A stretch of DNA of 64,000 nt. Origin: RUG572 sp964386385 (lineage in GTDB: Bacteria; Verrucomicrobiota; Kiritimatiellia; RFP12; UBA1067). The stretch is taken from assembly GCA_964386385.1 (NCBI GenBank), contig CAYLRN010000001.1, positions 264,482 to 328,481 of the forward strand. The letters are read 5' to 3'. The notes under the pieces are model-generated. The model ran no database searches. It was not told the origin of the DNA and worked only from the letters and a program-made list of their open reading frames with translations. This document shows, in pieces, positions 9,370 through 17,568 of the stretch; position 1 is the first letter of the stretch; each line of letters begins with the position of its first letter. The position numbers and the translations under genes are program-made.

Positions 9370-9972
9370 TCATACTGCGTTGAGGCTTCGGATGAACGGC
9401 ACGAGGACGTGCTTGACCATGTCGTCGTTCATGCGATGGCCGCCGTGGAACGTCTGCGCCTGCCCGGGATAGTGGCTCTCGAAGAGCGGGCGCGAATCGG
9501 TCACGAACTCGTCCTCGTCGCCGAAGAGGCCGTGGCACAGCAATTGCTCGAACTCGTCGATGCCGTCGAACTGCCGTCCCTCCGCCTCGCGGAAGTGGGC
9601 GATCGTCTCCTTCGTGACGTGGAACTCGCGTTCGCCGTCGCGCCGCTTGTTGAGCCACCGGTATTTGCCGACGTGGAGTGCGGAGTACATTCGCGACATG
9701 GCGAACGCCGGGTTGACGCATATGCGCTCGAATCCGCGCAGCTGCTGCGCGTAGAAGCCGCCGAGCGACGTGCCGACGATCAGGGCGGGCTGCTCCTTCT
9801 CGACGAGGGACCTGAGCATGGGCAGCGCCTCGGCCGGGTCGACCGGAATGTCGGGCGCGTCTACGGCGACGCGCCGTGAGGCGTCCCTGCCCCAGAACTC
9901 GCGTCGTAGCAGTTCGACAGTCCCGCTTGCGCCCGACGATGCGAATCCGTGCAGATAGAGGATCTTCTTCAT
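9370..9972 (-). CDS. YqiA-like small alpha/beta-hydrolase esterase
   Basis: A cytoplasmic 200-residue esterase of the YqiA/UPF0227 type. The sequence starts ILYLHGFASS (oxyanion-hole HG), has the nucleophile elbow GTSLGGFYAQ near residues 68-77, and ends with the catalytic histidine in GGHRMND near 180. There is no signal peptide. The length matches the family. It sits in a tight same-strand run, 6 bp after ahbC, and its TGA overlaps a possible ATG of the next gene. The physiological ester substrate is not known for this family. Confidence 0.85.
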   Translation of the reverse strand: MKKILYLHGFASSGASGTVELLRREFWGRDASRRVAVDAPDIPVDPAEALPMLRSLVEKEQPALIVGTSLGGFYAQQLRGFERICVNPAFAMSRMYSALHVGKYRWLNKRRDGEREFHVTKETIAHFREAEGRQFDGIDEFEQLLCHGLFGDEDEFVTDSRPLFESHYPGQAQTFHGGHRMNDDMVKHVLVPFIRSLNAV

Positions 9973-9978
9973 CGCGGT

Positions 9979-11127
9979 CTATGCGTCCTTCGATATTTCG
10001 CCGTCGGTCAGATAGCACGTAGGGTCTTCGCCCCACAGGTCGCCCGTCACGGCCTCGCCGCGCGCCCTGAAGTTTCCGCCGCAGAGGCCGAGCCATCTGC
10101 AATGGCGGCAGCGTCCCCTGACGAACTCCTTCTTGCGGCGCATGAGGTCTAGGAGCGAACCCGGAGGCGGATTTCCCCAGATTTCGGAAAACGGCCTGTC
10201 AAGGACGTTGCCGACGGGGTGGTTGCGCCAGAACTGGTCGGGGTAGACCGTGCCGTCCCAGGAGATGCAGGCGATCCCCTGCCCGGAGGAGTTTCCGCCG
10301 TTAAGCGTCAGAAGGCCAAGCGCCTTTTCCGCGTTGGGATGCCCTTCCGCTTTCATCCTGAGATAGAGGGCGATGCCGTCGCAGTGGTTGTCCACGGTCA
10401 GTACCTCCACCGGGAAACCGGTGTCGAAGCACTTGCGCGTCTCGGAGACGATGGTCTCCAGCGCGGCCCGCTCCTCGGCGTGGTCGAGGTCCGCGGCGGC
10501 GATCTCCACGCCGCGGCCGGTGTAGACAAGGTGGTAGAGGCAGATGCGCGGGATGCGTTCGCGGCGCATTAGGTCGAAGATTGCGGGAATGGACTGCACG
10601 TTGTCGCGTGTCATCGTTACGCGAAGCCCCACCTTGACGTCACGGGTCAGAAGGCGGCGAATGGCGGCGAGCGACTTCCGGTACGCGCCCTCGTGCCGTC
10701 GGAAGGCGTCGTGCACCTGCTCCGTGCCGTCGATCGAAATGCCGACGTACGCCACGCCGAGACGTTTTATCCAGTCGGCCCAGTCGTCGTCGATCAGCGT
10801 TCCATTGGTTGAGAACGTGACGCGAATCCCCCTGCCCTTCGCGTATTCGGCCAGTTCGCGGATGTCGGGGCGCATCAGCGGCTCGCCGCCGGAGAAGAGG
10901 ATCACGGGCGCGCCGAACGCGGCGAGGTCGTCAACGACGGCCTTGGCCTGCGCCGTCGTGAGCGTCTTCTGGACGCCGGTGCACGCGGCGTAGCAGTGGG
11001 AGCATGAGAGGTTGCACGCGGGGGTGCAGTTCCAGACGACGACGGGGCGGGCGTGGACGCCGCGCGCGTAGCGAAGCCTGTCAGATTCCTCGATCGTGCC
11101 AAAATACAGTTTAGATATTCCAACCAT
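9979..11127 (-). CDS. ahbC: AhbC-like radical SAM protein (12,18-didecarboxysiroheme deacetylase)
   Basis: A radical SAM enzyme of 382 residues resembling AhbC, which removes acetate side chains from 12,18-didecarboxysiroheme to give Fe-coproporphyrin III in the siroheme-dependent heme route. The N-terminus MVGISKLYFGT is typical of this subfamily. The SAM cluster motif CNLSCSHC has Cys38, Cys42 and Cys45, GGEP follows near residue 80, and a C-terminal cysteine set (CRHCRWLGLCGG and a later Cys) suits an auxiliary cluster. The related NirJ and AhbD are close alternatives. The partners ahbA, ahbB and ahbD are not in the window, but a HemC-CobA-HemD fusion (29881-31929) supplies the early siroheme steps. 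Confidence 0.8.
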   Translation of the reverse strand: MVGISKLYFGTIEESDRLRYARGVHARPVVVWNCTPACNLSCSHCYAACTGVQKTLTTAQAKAVVDDLAAFGAPVILFSGGEPLMRPDIRELAEYAKGRGIRVTFSTNGTLIDDDWADWIKRLGVAYVGISIDGTEQVHDAFRRHEGAYRKSLAAIRRLLTRDVKVGLRVTMTRDNVQSIPAIFDLMRRERIPRICLYHLVYTGRGVEIAAADLDHAEERAALETIVSETRKCFDTGFPVEVLTVDNHCDGIALYLRMKAEGHPNAEKALGLLTLNGGNSSGQGIACISWDGTVYPDQFWRNHPVGNVLDRPFSEIWGNPPPGSLLDLMRRKKEFVRGRCRHCRWLGLCGGNFRARGEAVTGDLWGEDPTCYLTDGEISKDA

Positions 11128-11139
11128 CTCAATCCGCCG

Positions 11140-12675
11140 TCATTCTCCGATTTCGTACGCAACGCCCGGTTCCGCCACTTCCACCTTCGCGCCAAAGCGG
11201 CTTTCAAGCCCCTTCTTGCGTTCGAGCAGGGCGTCCCCGTCGCCGTGGACCAGGAATATGCGCGAATCCCGGTTGTTCGCAAGCCACAGGTCGTTTTCGG
11301 CGGCGTCGCCGTGTCCGGAAAAGCAGCCGAAGACTTCCACCTTCGCGCGGACCGGAATCTTCGCGCCATCGATTTCAAGCGTCTTCGCGCCGGACTTCAG
11401 CAACTCGCCGGGCGTTCCCTTCGACTGGTAGCCGACGAGGAGGACGCGCACGTCGGAGCGGGGCAGCAGGATGGGAAGAAGCCTGCGCGACGCGCCGTTC
11501 TCCATCATGCCCGACGTGGTGACGACGATCGCGCGCGTGGCGTTCTTCTTCGGATACTTCGGAGAGCTGGCGCCGAAGAGTTCGCGCGCGGCGGCCATGT
11601 CGGGGACGTCGAACCATTCCGGATGGGAGACGTACTTGCCCATCATCTCCCGGCCGGACTGGGAAATGTAGTGGACGGCGACGTCCTTCGGAATGTCGCC
11701 CGCCGACATCCCCTTCTGCACTTCAAGGAGGACGCGCTGGGAGCGGTCCATCGCGAACGCCGGAATCCAGGCGACGCCGCCGGACTTGACGGTCTCGCCG
11801 ACTATGCGCCTGAAGCGCGCGTATTCCGCCTCGCACCACGCCGCGTCGCCGAGCGTCGAATCGCCGTACGTCGTCTCCACGAACACGGCGTCGGCCTTCT
11901 TCGCCGGCGCAACGTCCCTGACGAGGCGGGAGCGGCGCGAACCGAGGTCTCCCGAAAAGACGCAGCTGCCGCCCTTCTCCTCAAGCCTGACGGACGCGGC
12001 GCCGGGCAGGTGCTTGACGTCGGAAAGCGTGACGGTGAAGTCGCCGATCTTCCACGGCGTCTCGTATGGCACGACCCTGATCCTCGCCATGAGGTCGTTC
12101 ATGTCCAGTTCGCAGCAGGCTCCGCAGAAGGACGGACTGCGCATCTTGTGCTCCTTCTCCAGCCGGGCGAGAGTGCCGGTGAAGGAGTGGAGGTTGGTGG
12201 CGACTATGCGTCCTGCCCATTCGCACTTTTCGCGCCAGTGGACGGTGCGGCGCTTCGTCTTCGCCCGGCCGGACCACCGCCAGACGCGGCTGACGTCCGT
12301 GTCATAGCGAGACTGCCCGAACATCGAGGACTCCAGCAGAGCGCGCGTCGGCTCGGTCATCCATATCGTCCCGTTGAACCCCTCGCGAATGAGCTGCGGG
12401 ATGCGGCCCGCATGGTCGGCGTGGGCGTGGGTCAGAACGAGATCGGAGACGGACGCAGGGTCGAAGCCGAACGAATCGTCGCCGATCGGCTCGCCCGACA
12501 TCCGCTCGCCGCCGTAGAAGGCGCCGCAGTCCACGAGAACGCGCGTCTTGCCACATTCCGCGATGGCGCAGCTGCCGCCGACGCGGCCGGCGCCGCCGCG
12601 GAACGTGACGGTCGTCTTCGCAAGGAGGCACGCCCCCGCGAAGACGGACAGGAGAAATGGAATCGCGCGCTTCAT
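11140..12675 (-). CDS. Exported MBL-fold beta-CASP metallohydrolase (RNA-specificity type)
   Basis: A 511-residue metallo-beta-lactamase-fold protein. Metal ligands are visible in VLVDCG, HAHADHAG (residues 83-90) and FSGDLG. The beta-CASP and RNA-specificity region has the acidic motif A (VFVETTYGDS), the TSGMMENGAS block, FGCFSGHGDA and the C-terminal VHGDGD histidine. Family members are mRNA-processing RNases or CPSF-like nucleases in the cytoplasm. This one is odd because it begins with an apparent export signal (MKRAIPFLLSVFAGAC), with a Cys16 that could be a weak lipobox. It lies in the nagA operon. Whether it cleaves RNA or another phosphoester outside the cytoplasm is unknown. Confidence 0.8.
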   Translation of the reverse strand: MKRAIPFLLSVFAGACLLAKTTVTFRGGAGRVGGSCAIAECGKTRVLVDCGAFYGGERMSGEPIGDDSFGFDPASVSDLVLTHAHADHAGRIPQLIREGFNGTIWMTEPTRALLESSMFGQSRYDTDVSRVWRWSGRAKTKRRTVHWREKCEWAGRIVATNLHSFTGTLARLEKEHKMRSPSFCGACCELDMNDLMARIRVVPYETPWKIGDFTVTLSDVKHLPGAASVRLEEKGGSCVFSGDLGSRRSRLVRDVAPAKKADAVFVETTYGDSTLGDAAWCEAEYARFRRIVGETVKSGGVAWIPAFAMDRSQRVLLEVQKGMSAGDIPKDVAVHYISQSGREMMGKYVSHPEWFDVPDMAAARELFGASSPKYPKKNATRAIVVTTSGMMENGASRRLLPILLPRSDVRVLLVGYQSKGTPGELLKSGAKTLEIDGAKIPVRAKVEVFGCFSGHGDAAENDLWLANNRDSRIFLVHGDGDALLERKKGLESRFGAKVEVAEPGVAYEIGE

Positions 12676-12696
12676 GCCGGCGTCTCCCGAAGGGCG

Positions 12697-13992
12697 TCAG
12701 CCCTTCAACGCGCCCTCGTAGTCGCGGCGGAGGAAGGCCAGCATGGCAAGCAGCACCGTCAGCGCGCCGAGGAAATACGCGCCGGACAGGGACGAGAGGC
12801 AGTTCTTCACGGAAACGCCGGAGTCCATCATGGCGCCGATCAGCTTCGGAGCGACCGCTCCCATCACGAACGCGCCGAAGCACATGAAGCCCGTCGCGGC
12901 GGCGCGGTAGCGCGGCTTGATGACGTCGTAGAGCGACGCGAACATGTTCGAGTCGTAGAACCCGTGCGCAAGTCCGAAGAGGAAGAGTCCGGCGCAGCAG
13001 AGTTCAAGCGACTGGACGTGGTAGGCGAAGAAGATGCACGGGGCTCCGAGGAAAAGCCCCACGAAGTTCATCGCGGCGCGGGCGAACTTCGTCCTGGACG
13101 CCAGCCGGTCTGAAATGCGGCTTGCCACGACGATGCCGATCAGGCAGCCGGCGTAGTGCCAGATGACGGAGTGGAATGCGGCCATCGACGCGGCGGTGGT
13201 GCCCTTGAGCTCGGCGGCGGAGTAGAAGGTAGACTTCATGTACACCGGCGTCCAGACCGTGAAGCCGAAGTTGGTGAACACCTGGAATCCGAAGGCGAGC
13301 ATCAGCAGCCAGGCGCTCGGCTTCTGCGCGAACGCCATGAACGCCTCGCCGACGGACGCCTTCGCGGGAGCGCCCGGCGCGGGCGGCAGAGGCTTCGTGT
13401 CCCGCAGAAAGCGCGCCAGCACGACAAACCAGACGAGTCCGACGCCGCCGAGAATCCAGAACGGATAGCGCCAGGCGCCCGTCCCGAGGCCGGACAGCCA
13501 GCCGGACGCGAGCGAGACGAAGACGACGGCGAAGTAGAGTGCGCTCTGCATGATCGACATGGCCGTCGACCGCGTCTCCTCGTGAAGCTGGCTCAATATC
13601 GAATTGGCGGAGGACGGCAGCAGACATTGCCCGATCGCGAACACCACGCCGAAGACGGCGGTGAGGTAGGCGACTATGCCGACGGGGCCGATCGGATTGG
13701 CGAAACCGGCGAGAAGGCACATGGACGAGAAGATCGCCACGGACGCGACGATCAGCCTCTTGCGGCTGAAAAGGTCGCCCAGAACTCCGCCGAAGAGGAC
13801 CGCGAAGCCGTAGACGAGCGAGAAGACGCTCATCACCGTGCCCCAGTCGCCGGCCGCGATGGACGGGTAGTCCGCCTTCATCTGCGGGAGGACGGCGTTG
13901 AATATCTGCCGCGTCCCCTGCTGCATGAAATATCCGAACGTCAGCAGCCCCAGGGCCACCCACTTGTAGTTGTCGTGCCTCGTTTCCTGCAT
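12697..13992 (-). CDS. MFS transporter, organic-anion/sugar-phosphate type
   Basis: A 431-residue inner-membrane permease with about 12 hydrophobic segments, an RKR loop between TM2 and TM3, and a conserved PRYRAAATGFM stretch near the C-terminus. It starts 29 bp after nagA ends and is probably co-transcribed with it, which suggests import of an amino sugar, its phosphate or a related breakdown product. It is a paralogue of the permease at 52754-54004: both begin with an aromatic Tyr-Lys/Arg-Trp segment followed by QGxRQI and VLP. The substrate is inferred from context only. Confidence 0.82.
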   Translation of the reverse strand: MQETRHDNYKWVALGLLTFGYFMQQGTRQIFNAVLPQMKADYPSIAAGDWGTVMSVFSLVYGFAVLFGGVLGDLFSRKRLIVASVAIFSSMCLLAGFANPIGPVGIVAYLTAVFGVVFAIGQCLLPSSANSILSQLHEETRSTAMSIMQSALYFAVVFVSLASGWLSGLGTGAWRYPFWILGGVGLVWFVVLARFLRDTKPLPPAPGAPAKASVGEAFMAFAQKPSAWLLMLAFGFQVFTNFGFTVWTPVYMKSTFYSAAELKGTTAASMAAFHSVIWHYAGCLIGIVVASRISDRLASRTKFARAAMNFVGLFLGAPCIFFAYHVQSLELCCAGLFLFGLAHGFYDSNMFASLYDVIKPRYRAAATGFMCFGAFVMGAVAPKLIGAMMDSGVSVKNCLSSLSGAYFLGALTVLLAMLAFLRRDYEGALKG

Positions 13993-14021
13993 TTCCGCCC
14001 CCTTTCAGAGAAAAGCCGTCT

Positions 14022-15173
14022 TCAGATTTTCTGGACGCCGTCGACGAATACGGCGCACACGTCGAAGGATTTCGGGTCGAGCACCGCCAGGTCGGCGACA
14101 AAGCCCTTCTCGACCTTGCCGAGCCTCCTGCCCAGCCCGAGTTCGATCGCCTGGTTCCACGACGTCACGCGGATGAGGTCCTTCAGCGGAAGCCCGGTGA
14201 CGTCGCGGAGGTTCTTGAGACCCTTGTTAAGCCAAAGCGTGGAGCCCGCCAGATTTCCGCCCTCGACGAGACGCGCCTCGCCGTCCTTCAGCATCACGTC
14301 CACTCCGCCCATCTTGAACGCATAGCCGTCAGGCATGTGCGAGCAGCGGAGGGAGTCGGTTATCATCTGCACGTGCGCCAGATCGCGCTTCTTGAAGACG
14401 AGGCGGAGCATGTCGTCGCAGAGGTGTATCCTGTCGCAGATGACCTCCGTGTTCAGGTCGTCGATCAGGAATCCGGCGCCCACCATGCCGATTTCGCGGT
14501 GGTGGAGCTTCGTCATCTGGTTGCAGAAATGCGTCATGTGGCGAAGCCCATTCCCGTAGGCCGGCATGAACTGCGCCAGCGTCGAGGCGGTGTGTCCGCA
14601 GCTCGGCACGATGCCGTTTTCGATGCAGGACCTGGCGAACGCCTCGCCGCCCGGCATTTCCGGCGCATAGGAGACCATCTTCACGGGGCAGACGGCGGCG
14701 ACGCCCATGACCTCGCGGATCGACGGCCTGCGGACGAACTCCGGGTTCTGGGCGCCGCAGCAGGCGGGGTTGATGAACGGGCCTTCGAGATGGAGGCCGG
14801 GCGTCTTCGCGAAGCGCTCGTCCTTTTTGTACGCGGCTACGGCGCGCGCGGCCTTCTTCAGCGTCCTGTTGTCGACGGTGAGCGTCGTGGGCAGAAACGT
14901 GGTGCAGCCCTCGGCCAGCTTCGCCTCGGCAATCTTCGCGATCGCCTCTGGCGCGCCGTCGCAGACGTCCGCGCCCATCGCGCCGTGCATGTGCACGTCG
15001 ATGAACCCCGGGACGACGTACTTGCCGCGGACGTCGACCACCGTGTCGACGTCCGGCACGACCTCCAGTTCGGGGCCGGCGTATTCGATCTTGCCCCTGT
15101 TCAGGACGATTGTCGCCTTCTTCAGGTCGACGCCCGGCGAAATCACGTGCGCGTTGGCTATCAGCGTTTTCAT
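14022..15173 (-). CDS. nagA: N-acetylglucosamine-6-phosphate deacetylase
   Basis: A cytoplasmic amidohydrolase of 383 residues that converts GlcNAc-6-phosphate to glucosamine-6-phosphate plus acetate. VPGFIDVHMHGAMG carries the HxH metal site near residue 60, HLEGPFINP the metal-binding glutamate near 130, and GHTAST with a later HFCNQM the substrate and metal histidines. The catalytic aspartate is in the ITDSLR segment. The ATG at 15173 is chosen because GGGAG lies 8 nt upstream and family members begin at this point (MKTLIANAHVI). It sits between iorB and an MFS permease in the hisD operon. Confidence 0.92.
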   Translation of the reverse strand: MKTLIANAHVISPGVDLKKATIVLNRGKIEYAGPELEVVPDVDTVVDVRGKYVVPGFIDVHMHGAMGADVCDGAPEAIAKIAEAKLAEGCTTFLPTTLTVDNRTLKKAARAVAAYKKDERFAKTPGLHLEGPFINPACCGAQNPEFVRRPSIREVMGVAAVCPVKMVSYAPEMPGGEAFARSCIENGIVPSCGHTASTLAQFMPAYGNGLRHMTHFCNQMTKLHHREIGMVGAGFLIDDLNTEVICDRIHLCDDMLRLVFKKRDLAHVQMITDSLRCSHMPDGYAFKMGGVDVMLKDGEARLVEGGNLAGSTLWLNKGLKNLRDVTGLPLKDLIRVTSWNQAIELGLGRRLGKVEKGFVADLAVLDPKSFDVCAVFVDGVQKI

Positions 15174-15208
15174 GCGACGGCGCTCCCTTGTAGAAACTGC
15201 GGATGCTT

Positions 15209-15808
15209 TCAGGCGGTCTGCTTCGCGACGGCCTCGCGGCCGAGCATGAACGCCTTGCGGTTGAGGTCGAGCAGCTTCGCCTTGGGGCCGGTGAAACTCT
15301 CGACCATGGCGGCGTCCCATTCCTCGACCGTGAAATGCGTCACGGCCGAAAGGGCGCCGGCGATCACCATGTTCATTGTGCGGGCGTTGCCGACTTCCTC
15401 GGCGATCTTCGGTGCGTCGACGACGAGGGCGTTCGGGAAGGCGGCGGCGAGGCGCGCCTCGAAGTTCTCCACCGGCTTCTGGAGTCCGCTCGACACCGTG
15501 ACGGGCGTGAGGTCTACGTTGTTCATGACCACCTTGCCGCCCTGCGCGAGGAAATGGCTCCAGCGAAGGGCCTCCAGCCGGTCGAACGCCACAAGGACGT
15601 CGCTCTTCCCCTCCGGGATGATCGGGGAGTCGACCCTGTCGCCGAAGCGCACGGAGGAAATCACGCTGCCGCCGCGCTGGGCCATGCCGTGGATTTCGCT
15701 CTTCTTCACGTCGAGGCCGGCGAGCGCGGCCGTCCTTGCGAGCATGTTGGCCGTGAGGAGGATGCCCTGTCCGCCGACGCCGACGAGGGAGACGTTGACT
15801 GTCTTCAT
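15209..15808 (-). CDS. iorB: Indolepyruvate ferredoxin oxidoreductase beta subunit (IorB-like), without IorA
   Basis: The 199-residue gamma-type domain of 2-oxoacid:ferredoxin oxidoreductases. The start VGVGGQGILLTANMLA and the HGMAQRGGSV motif at residues 40-49 are typical of IorB, which pairs with the TPP- and cluster-bearing IorA to oxidise aryl pyruvates. No IorA is next to it, so it must find its partner elsewhere or act with another 2-oxoacid oxidoreductase. GGAG lies 7 nt before the ATG. Only 2 bp separate it from the NfuA-like gene upstream, indicating co-transcription. Confidence 0.85.
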   Translation of the reverse strand: MKTVNVSLVGVGGQGILLTANMLARTAALAGLDVKKSEIHGMAQRGGSVISSVRFGDRVDSPIIPEGKSDVLVAFDRLEALRWSHFLAQGGKVVMNNVDLTPVTVSSGLQKPVENFEARLAAAFPNALVVDAPKIAEEVGNARTMNMVIAGALSAVTHFTVEEWDAAMVESFTGPKAKLLDLNRKAFMLGREAVAKQTA

Positions 15809-15810
15809 GC

Positions 15811-16044
15811 CTATTCTCCGTCGACCGCGCGTTCGACCGTCAGCTCCGGATCGAGTTCCTGAAGCTTCGCCTCGATGCCCTGCTTGAGCGTCATCATCGC
15901 GTACGGGCAGGTGCCGCAGTGGCCGACGAGCTTGAGCGTGACGACCTTGCCCTCCATCTTCACGAATTCGAGATCTCCGCCGTCCTGCTGCAGCATGGGG
16001 CGAAGCGCGTCCAGCATTGCCTTGACCTGTTCTTCAAGCGTCAT
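15811..16044 (-). CDS. NfuA/NifU C-terminal-type iron-sulfur scaffold
   Basis: A small 77-residue cytoplasmic protein consisting only of the NifU C-terminal domain. The start ALRPMLQQDGGDLEFV and the cluster-binding CGTCPYA motif (two cysteines three residues apart, about residues 44-47) are characteristic. It probably carries or delivers 4Fe-4S clusters. Its place just before iorB suggests service to iron-sulfur oxidoreductases. A good AAGGAG site lies 10 nt before the ATG. Confidence 0.9.
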   Translation of the reverse strand: MTLEEQVKAMLDALRPMLQQDGGDLEFVKMEGKVVTLKLVGHCGTCPYAMMTLKQGIEAKLQELDPELTVERAVDGE

Positions 16045-16081
16045 CTTTCTTCTTCTCCTTGGATTAAATCGTCATTGGTTC

Positions 16082-17380
16082 TCATTCAAAGCGTATCGAG
16101 GCGGCGCGGCCGTGTCCGTCCAGCCCCTCCACCTGCGCAAAGGCGGCGATGGTGTCCTTCGTCTCCTCCAGGTCGCCCTTCGTGAACGCCACGAACGAGT
16201 GGCGGCGGCGGAAGTCGTCGGGCGTGAGCCCGTTGAACATGTTCGCGGCGCCGCCCGTCGGCAGCACGTGGGACGGCCCGGCGACGAAATCGCCGGCCGA
16301 TTCGGGAGTCCAGGCGCCCGCGAACACGGCGCCCGCGGAGCGGACGCCCTTCATCAGCTTCGTCGCGTCCCTGCACATGATCTCGAAATGCTCCGGCGCG
16401 AACCTGTTCACGAGCTCAAGCCCCTCTGCAAGGGACGGCGTGACGCAGAAGAGGATGCCGTCGCGGTCGACGACGCGCTGCACGAGCGCCTTCCGGCTCA
16501 TCTCCTCCATGAGCGCGAACATCTCCGCCTTCACCTCCTCGGCGAAATCCTGCCTGTCCGTGACGAAAAGCGACTTCTCCCAGCCGCTGCCGTGCTCCGC
16601 CTGCGAGAGGAGGTCGGCCGCGACCCACCGCGCCGGCACCGTGCCGTCCGCAAGGACGGCGATCTCGCTGGGCCCCGCCACCTGGTCGATGCCGACATAG
16701 CCGTAGACCTGGCGCTTCGCCGCCGTGACGAACGCATTGCCGGGGCCCGCGATCTTCTGGACCTTCCTCACCGTCTTCGTGCCGAACGCCATCATGCCGA
16801 TGGCCTGTATGCCGCCGACGCGATAGACCTCCGTCGCGCCGGCGAGGCGAAGCGCGTAGAGAAGGACGGGATTGGGAGTACCGGTCGGCCCGGCGGGAGT
16901 GCAGGCGACAATCTCCTTCACTCCGGCGGCCTTCGCCAGCGTAACCGTCATCACGGACGTGGAAGCGAGAGGGGCGGTGCCGCCGGGCACGTAGACGCCC
17001 ACTCGGTCCATCGGCGAGTAGAATTCGCCCTCCGTGCCGCCGCGCGGAGTCTTGATCTTCCACGCCGGGCGAAGCGAGGCCCTTGAAAAGCGCATCACGC
17101 GCGAATATGCGTCCTTCACCGCCCTTTTTATCTTGGCGGGGACCTGCGCGGTCGCGGCGTCGAGCTCCGCGTCCGTGACGCGGAAGCGCTTCGGCGGAAG
17201 CGAAACCCCGTCGAACTTCTCGACGTAGCGCGCCACCGCGCCGTCGCCATCCATGCGGATGGCGGCAAGCACCTCGGCGGCGGCCTTTTCCGCCTCCTCC
17301 GGGAACGCGCTGCGCGACAGAAACCTGCCCACCACCGCGCTTTGCGCCTTTTCCGACGACCATTCTACGATGCGAACCAT
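16082..17380 (-). CDS. hisD: Histidinol dehydrogenase
   Basis: A 432-residue enzyme of normal family length that oxidises L-histidinol to histidine with NAD+ in two steps. Conserved features are VYVPGGTAPL, GPGNAFVTAAKR, the zinc/catalytic QAEHGSG, PEHFEI, GPSHVLPTGG and a final histidine in LDGHGRA. No other histidine genes are nearby; it heads an operon with nfuA-like, iorB and nagA. HisD relatives that oxidise sulfonate alcohols exist, so a non-histidine role is possible, but the residues fit true HisD. The start has AGGAG upstream and a clear sigma-70 promoter. Confidence 0.9.
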   Translation of the reverse strand: MVRIVEWSSEKAQSAVVGRFLSRSAFPEEAEKAAAEVLAAIRMDGDGAVARYVEKFDGVSLPPKRFRVTDAELDAATAQVPAKIKRAVKDAYSRVMRFSRASLRPAWKIKTPRGGTEGEFYSPMDRVGVYVPGGTAPLASTSVMTVTLAKAAGVKEIVACTPAGPTGTPNPVLLYALRLAGATEVYRVGGIQAIGMMAFGTKTVRKVQKIAGPGNAFVTAAKRQVYGYVGIDQVAGPSEIAVLADGTVPARWVAADLLSQAEHGSGWEKSLFVTDRQDFAEEVKAEMFALMEEMSRKALVQRVVDRDGILFCVTPSLAEGLELVNRFAPEHFEIMCRDATKLMKGVRSAGAVFAGAWTPESAGDFVAGPSHVLPTGGAANMFNGLTPDDFRRRHSFVAFTKGDLEETKDTIAAFAQVEGLDGHGRAASIRFE

Positions 17381-17408
17381 ATTGACGTGCTCCTGATTGT
17401 TGGCTGGA

Positions 17409-17437
17409 AGTATAGCACAAAAAGGGCTTGCGCTCAA
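17409..17437 (-). promoter_or_regulatory. Sigma-70 promoter of the hisD operon
   Basis: On the minus strand there is TTGAGC, a 17-bp spacer, then TATACT preceded by TGC (extended -10). The leader of about 22 nt contains the AGGAG ribosome site of hisD. Confidence 0.75.
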
Positions 17438-17568
17438 TTGAATCCGCCGTATCCGTTCTCCCGTCCACATCCGAGGAACGCCGTCGCGCAATATGCGATC
17501 GCGAGAATCATTCCGCCCCAAACACGCCGCGTCAATCCGAATGCGCCCTCGGTTGCGCGTCCTCTCGT

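Noticed and set aside
16082..17380. A sulfonate-type dehydrogenase in place of histidinol dehydrogenase
   Set aside because: The QAEH, PEHFEI and closing histidine residues all fit HisD, and no sulfonate genes are nearby; kept as a minor doubt only.
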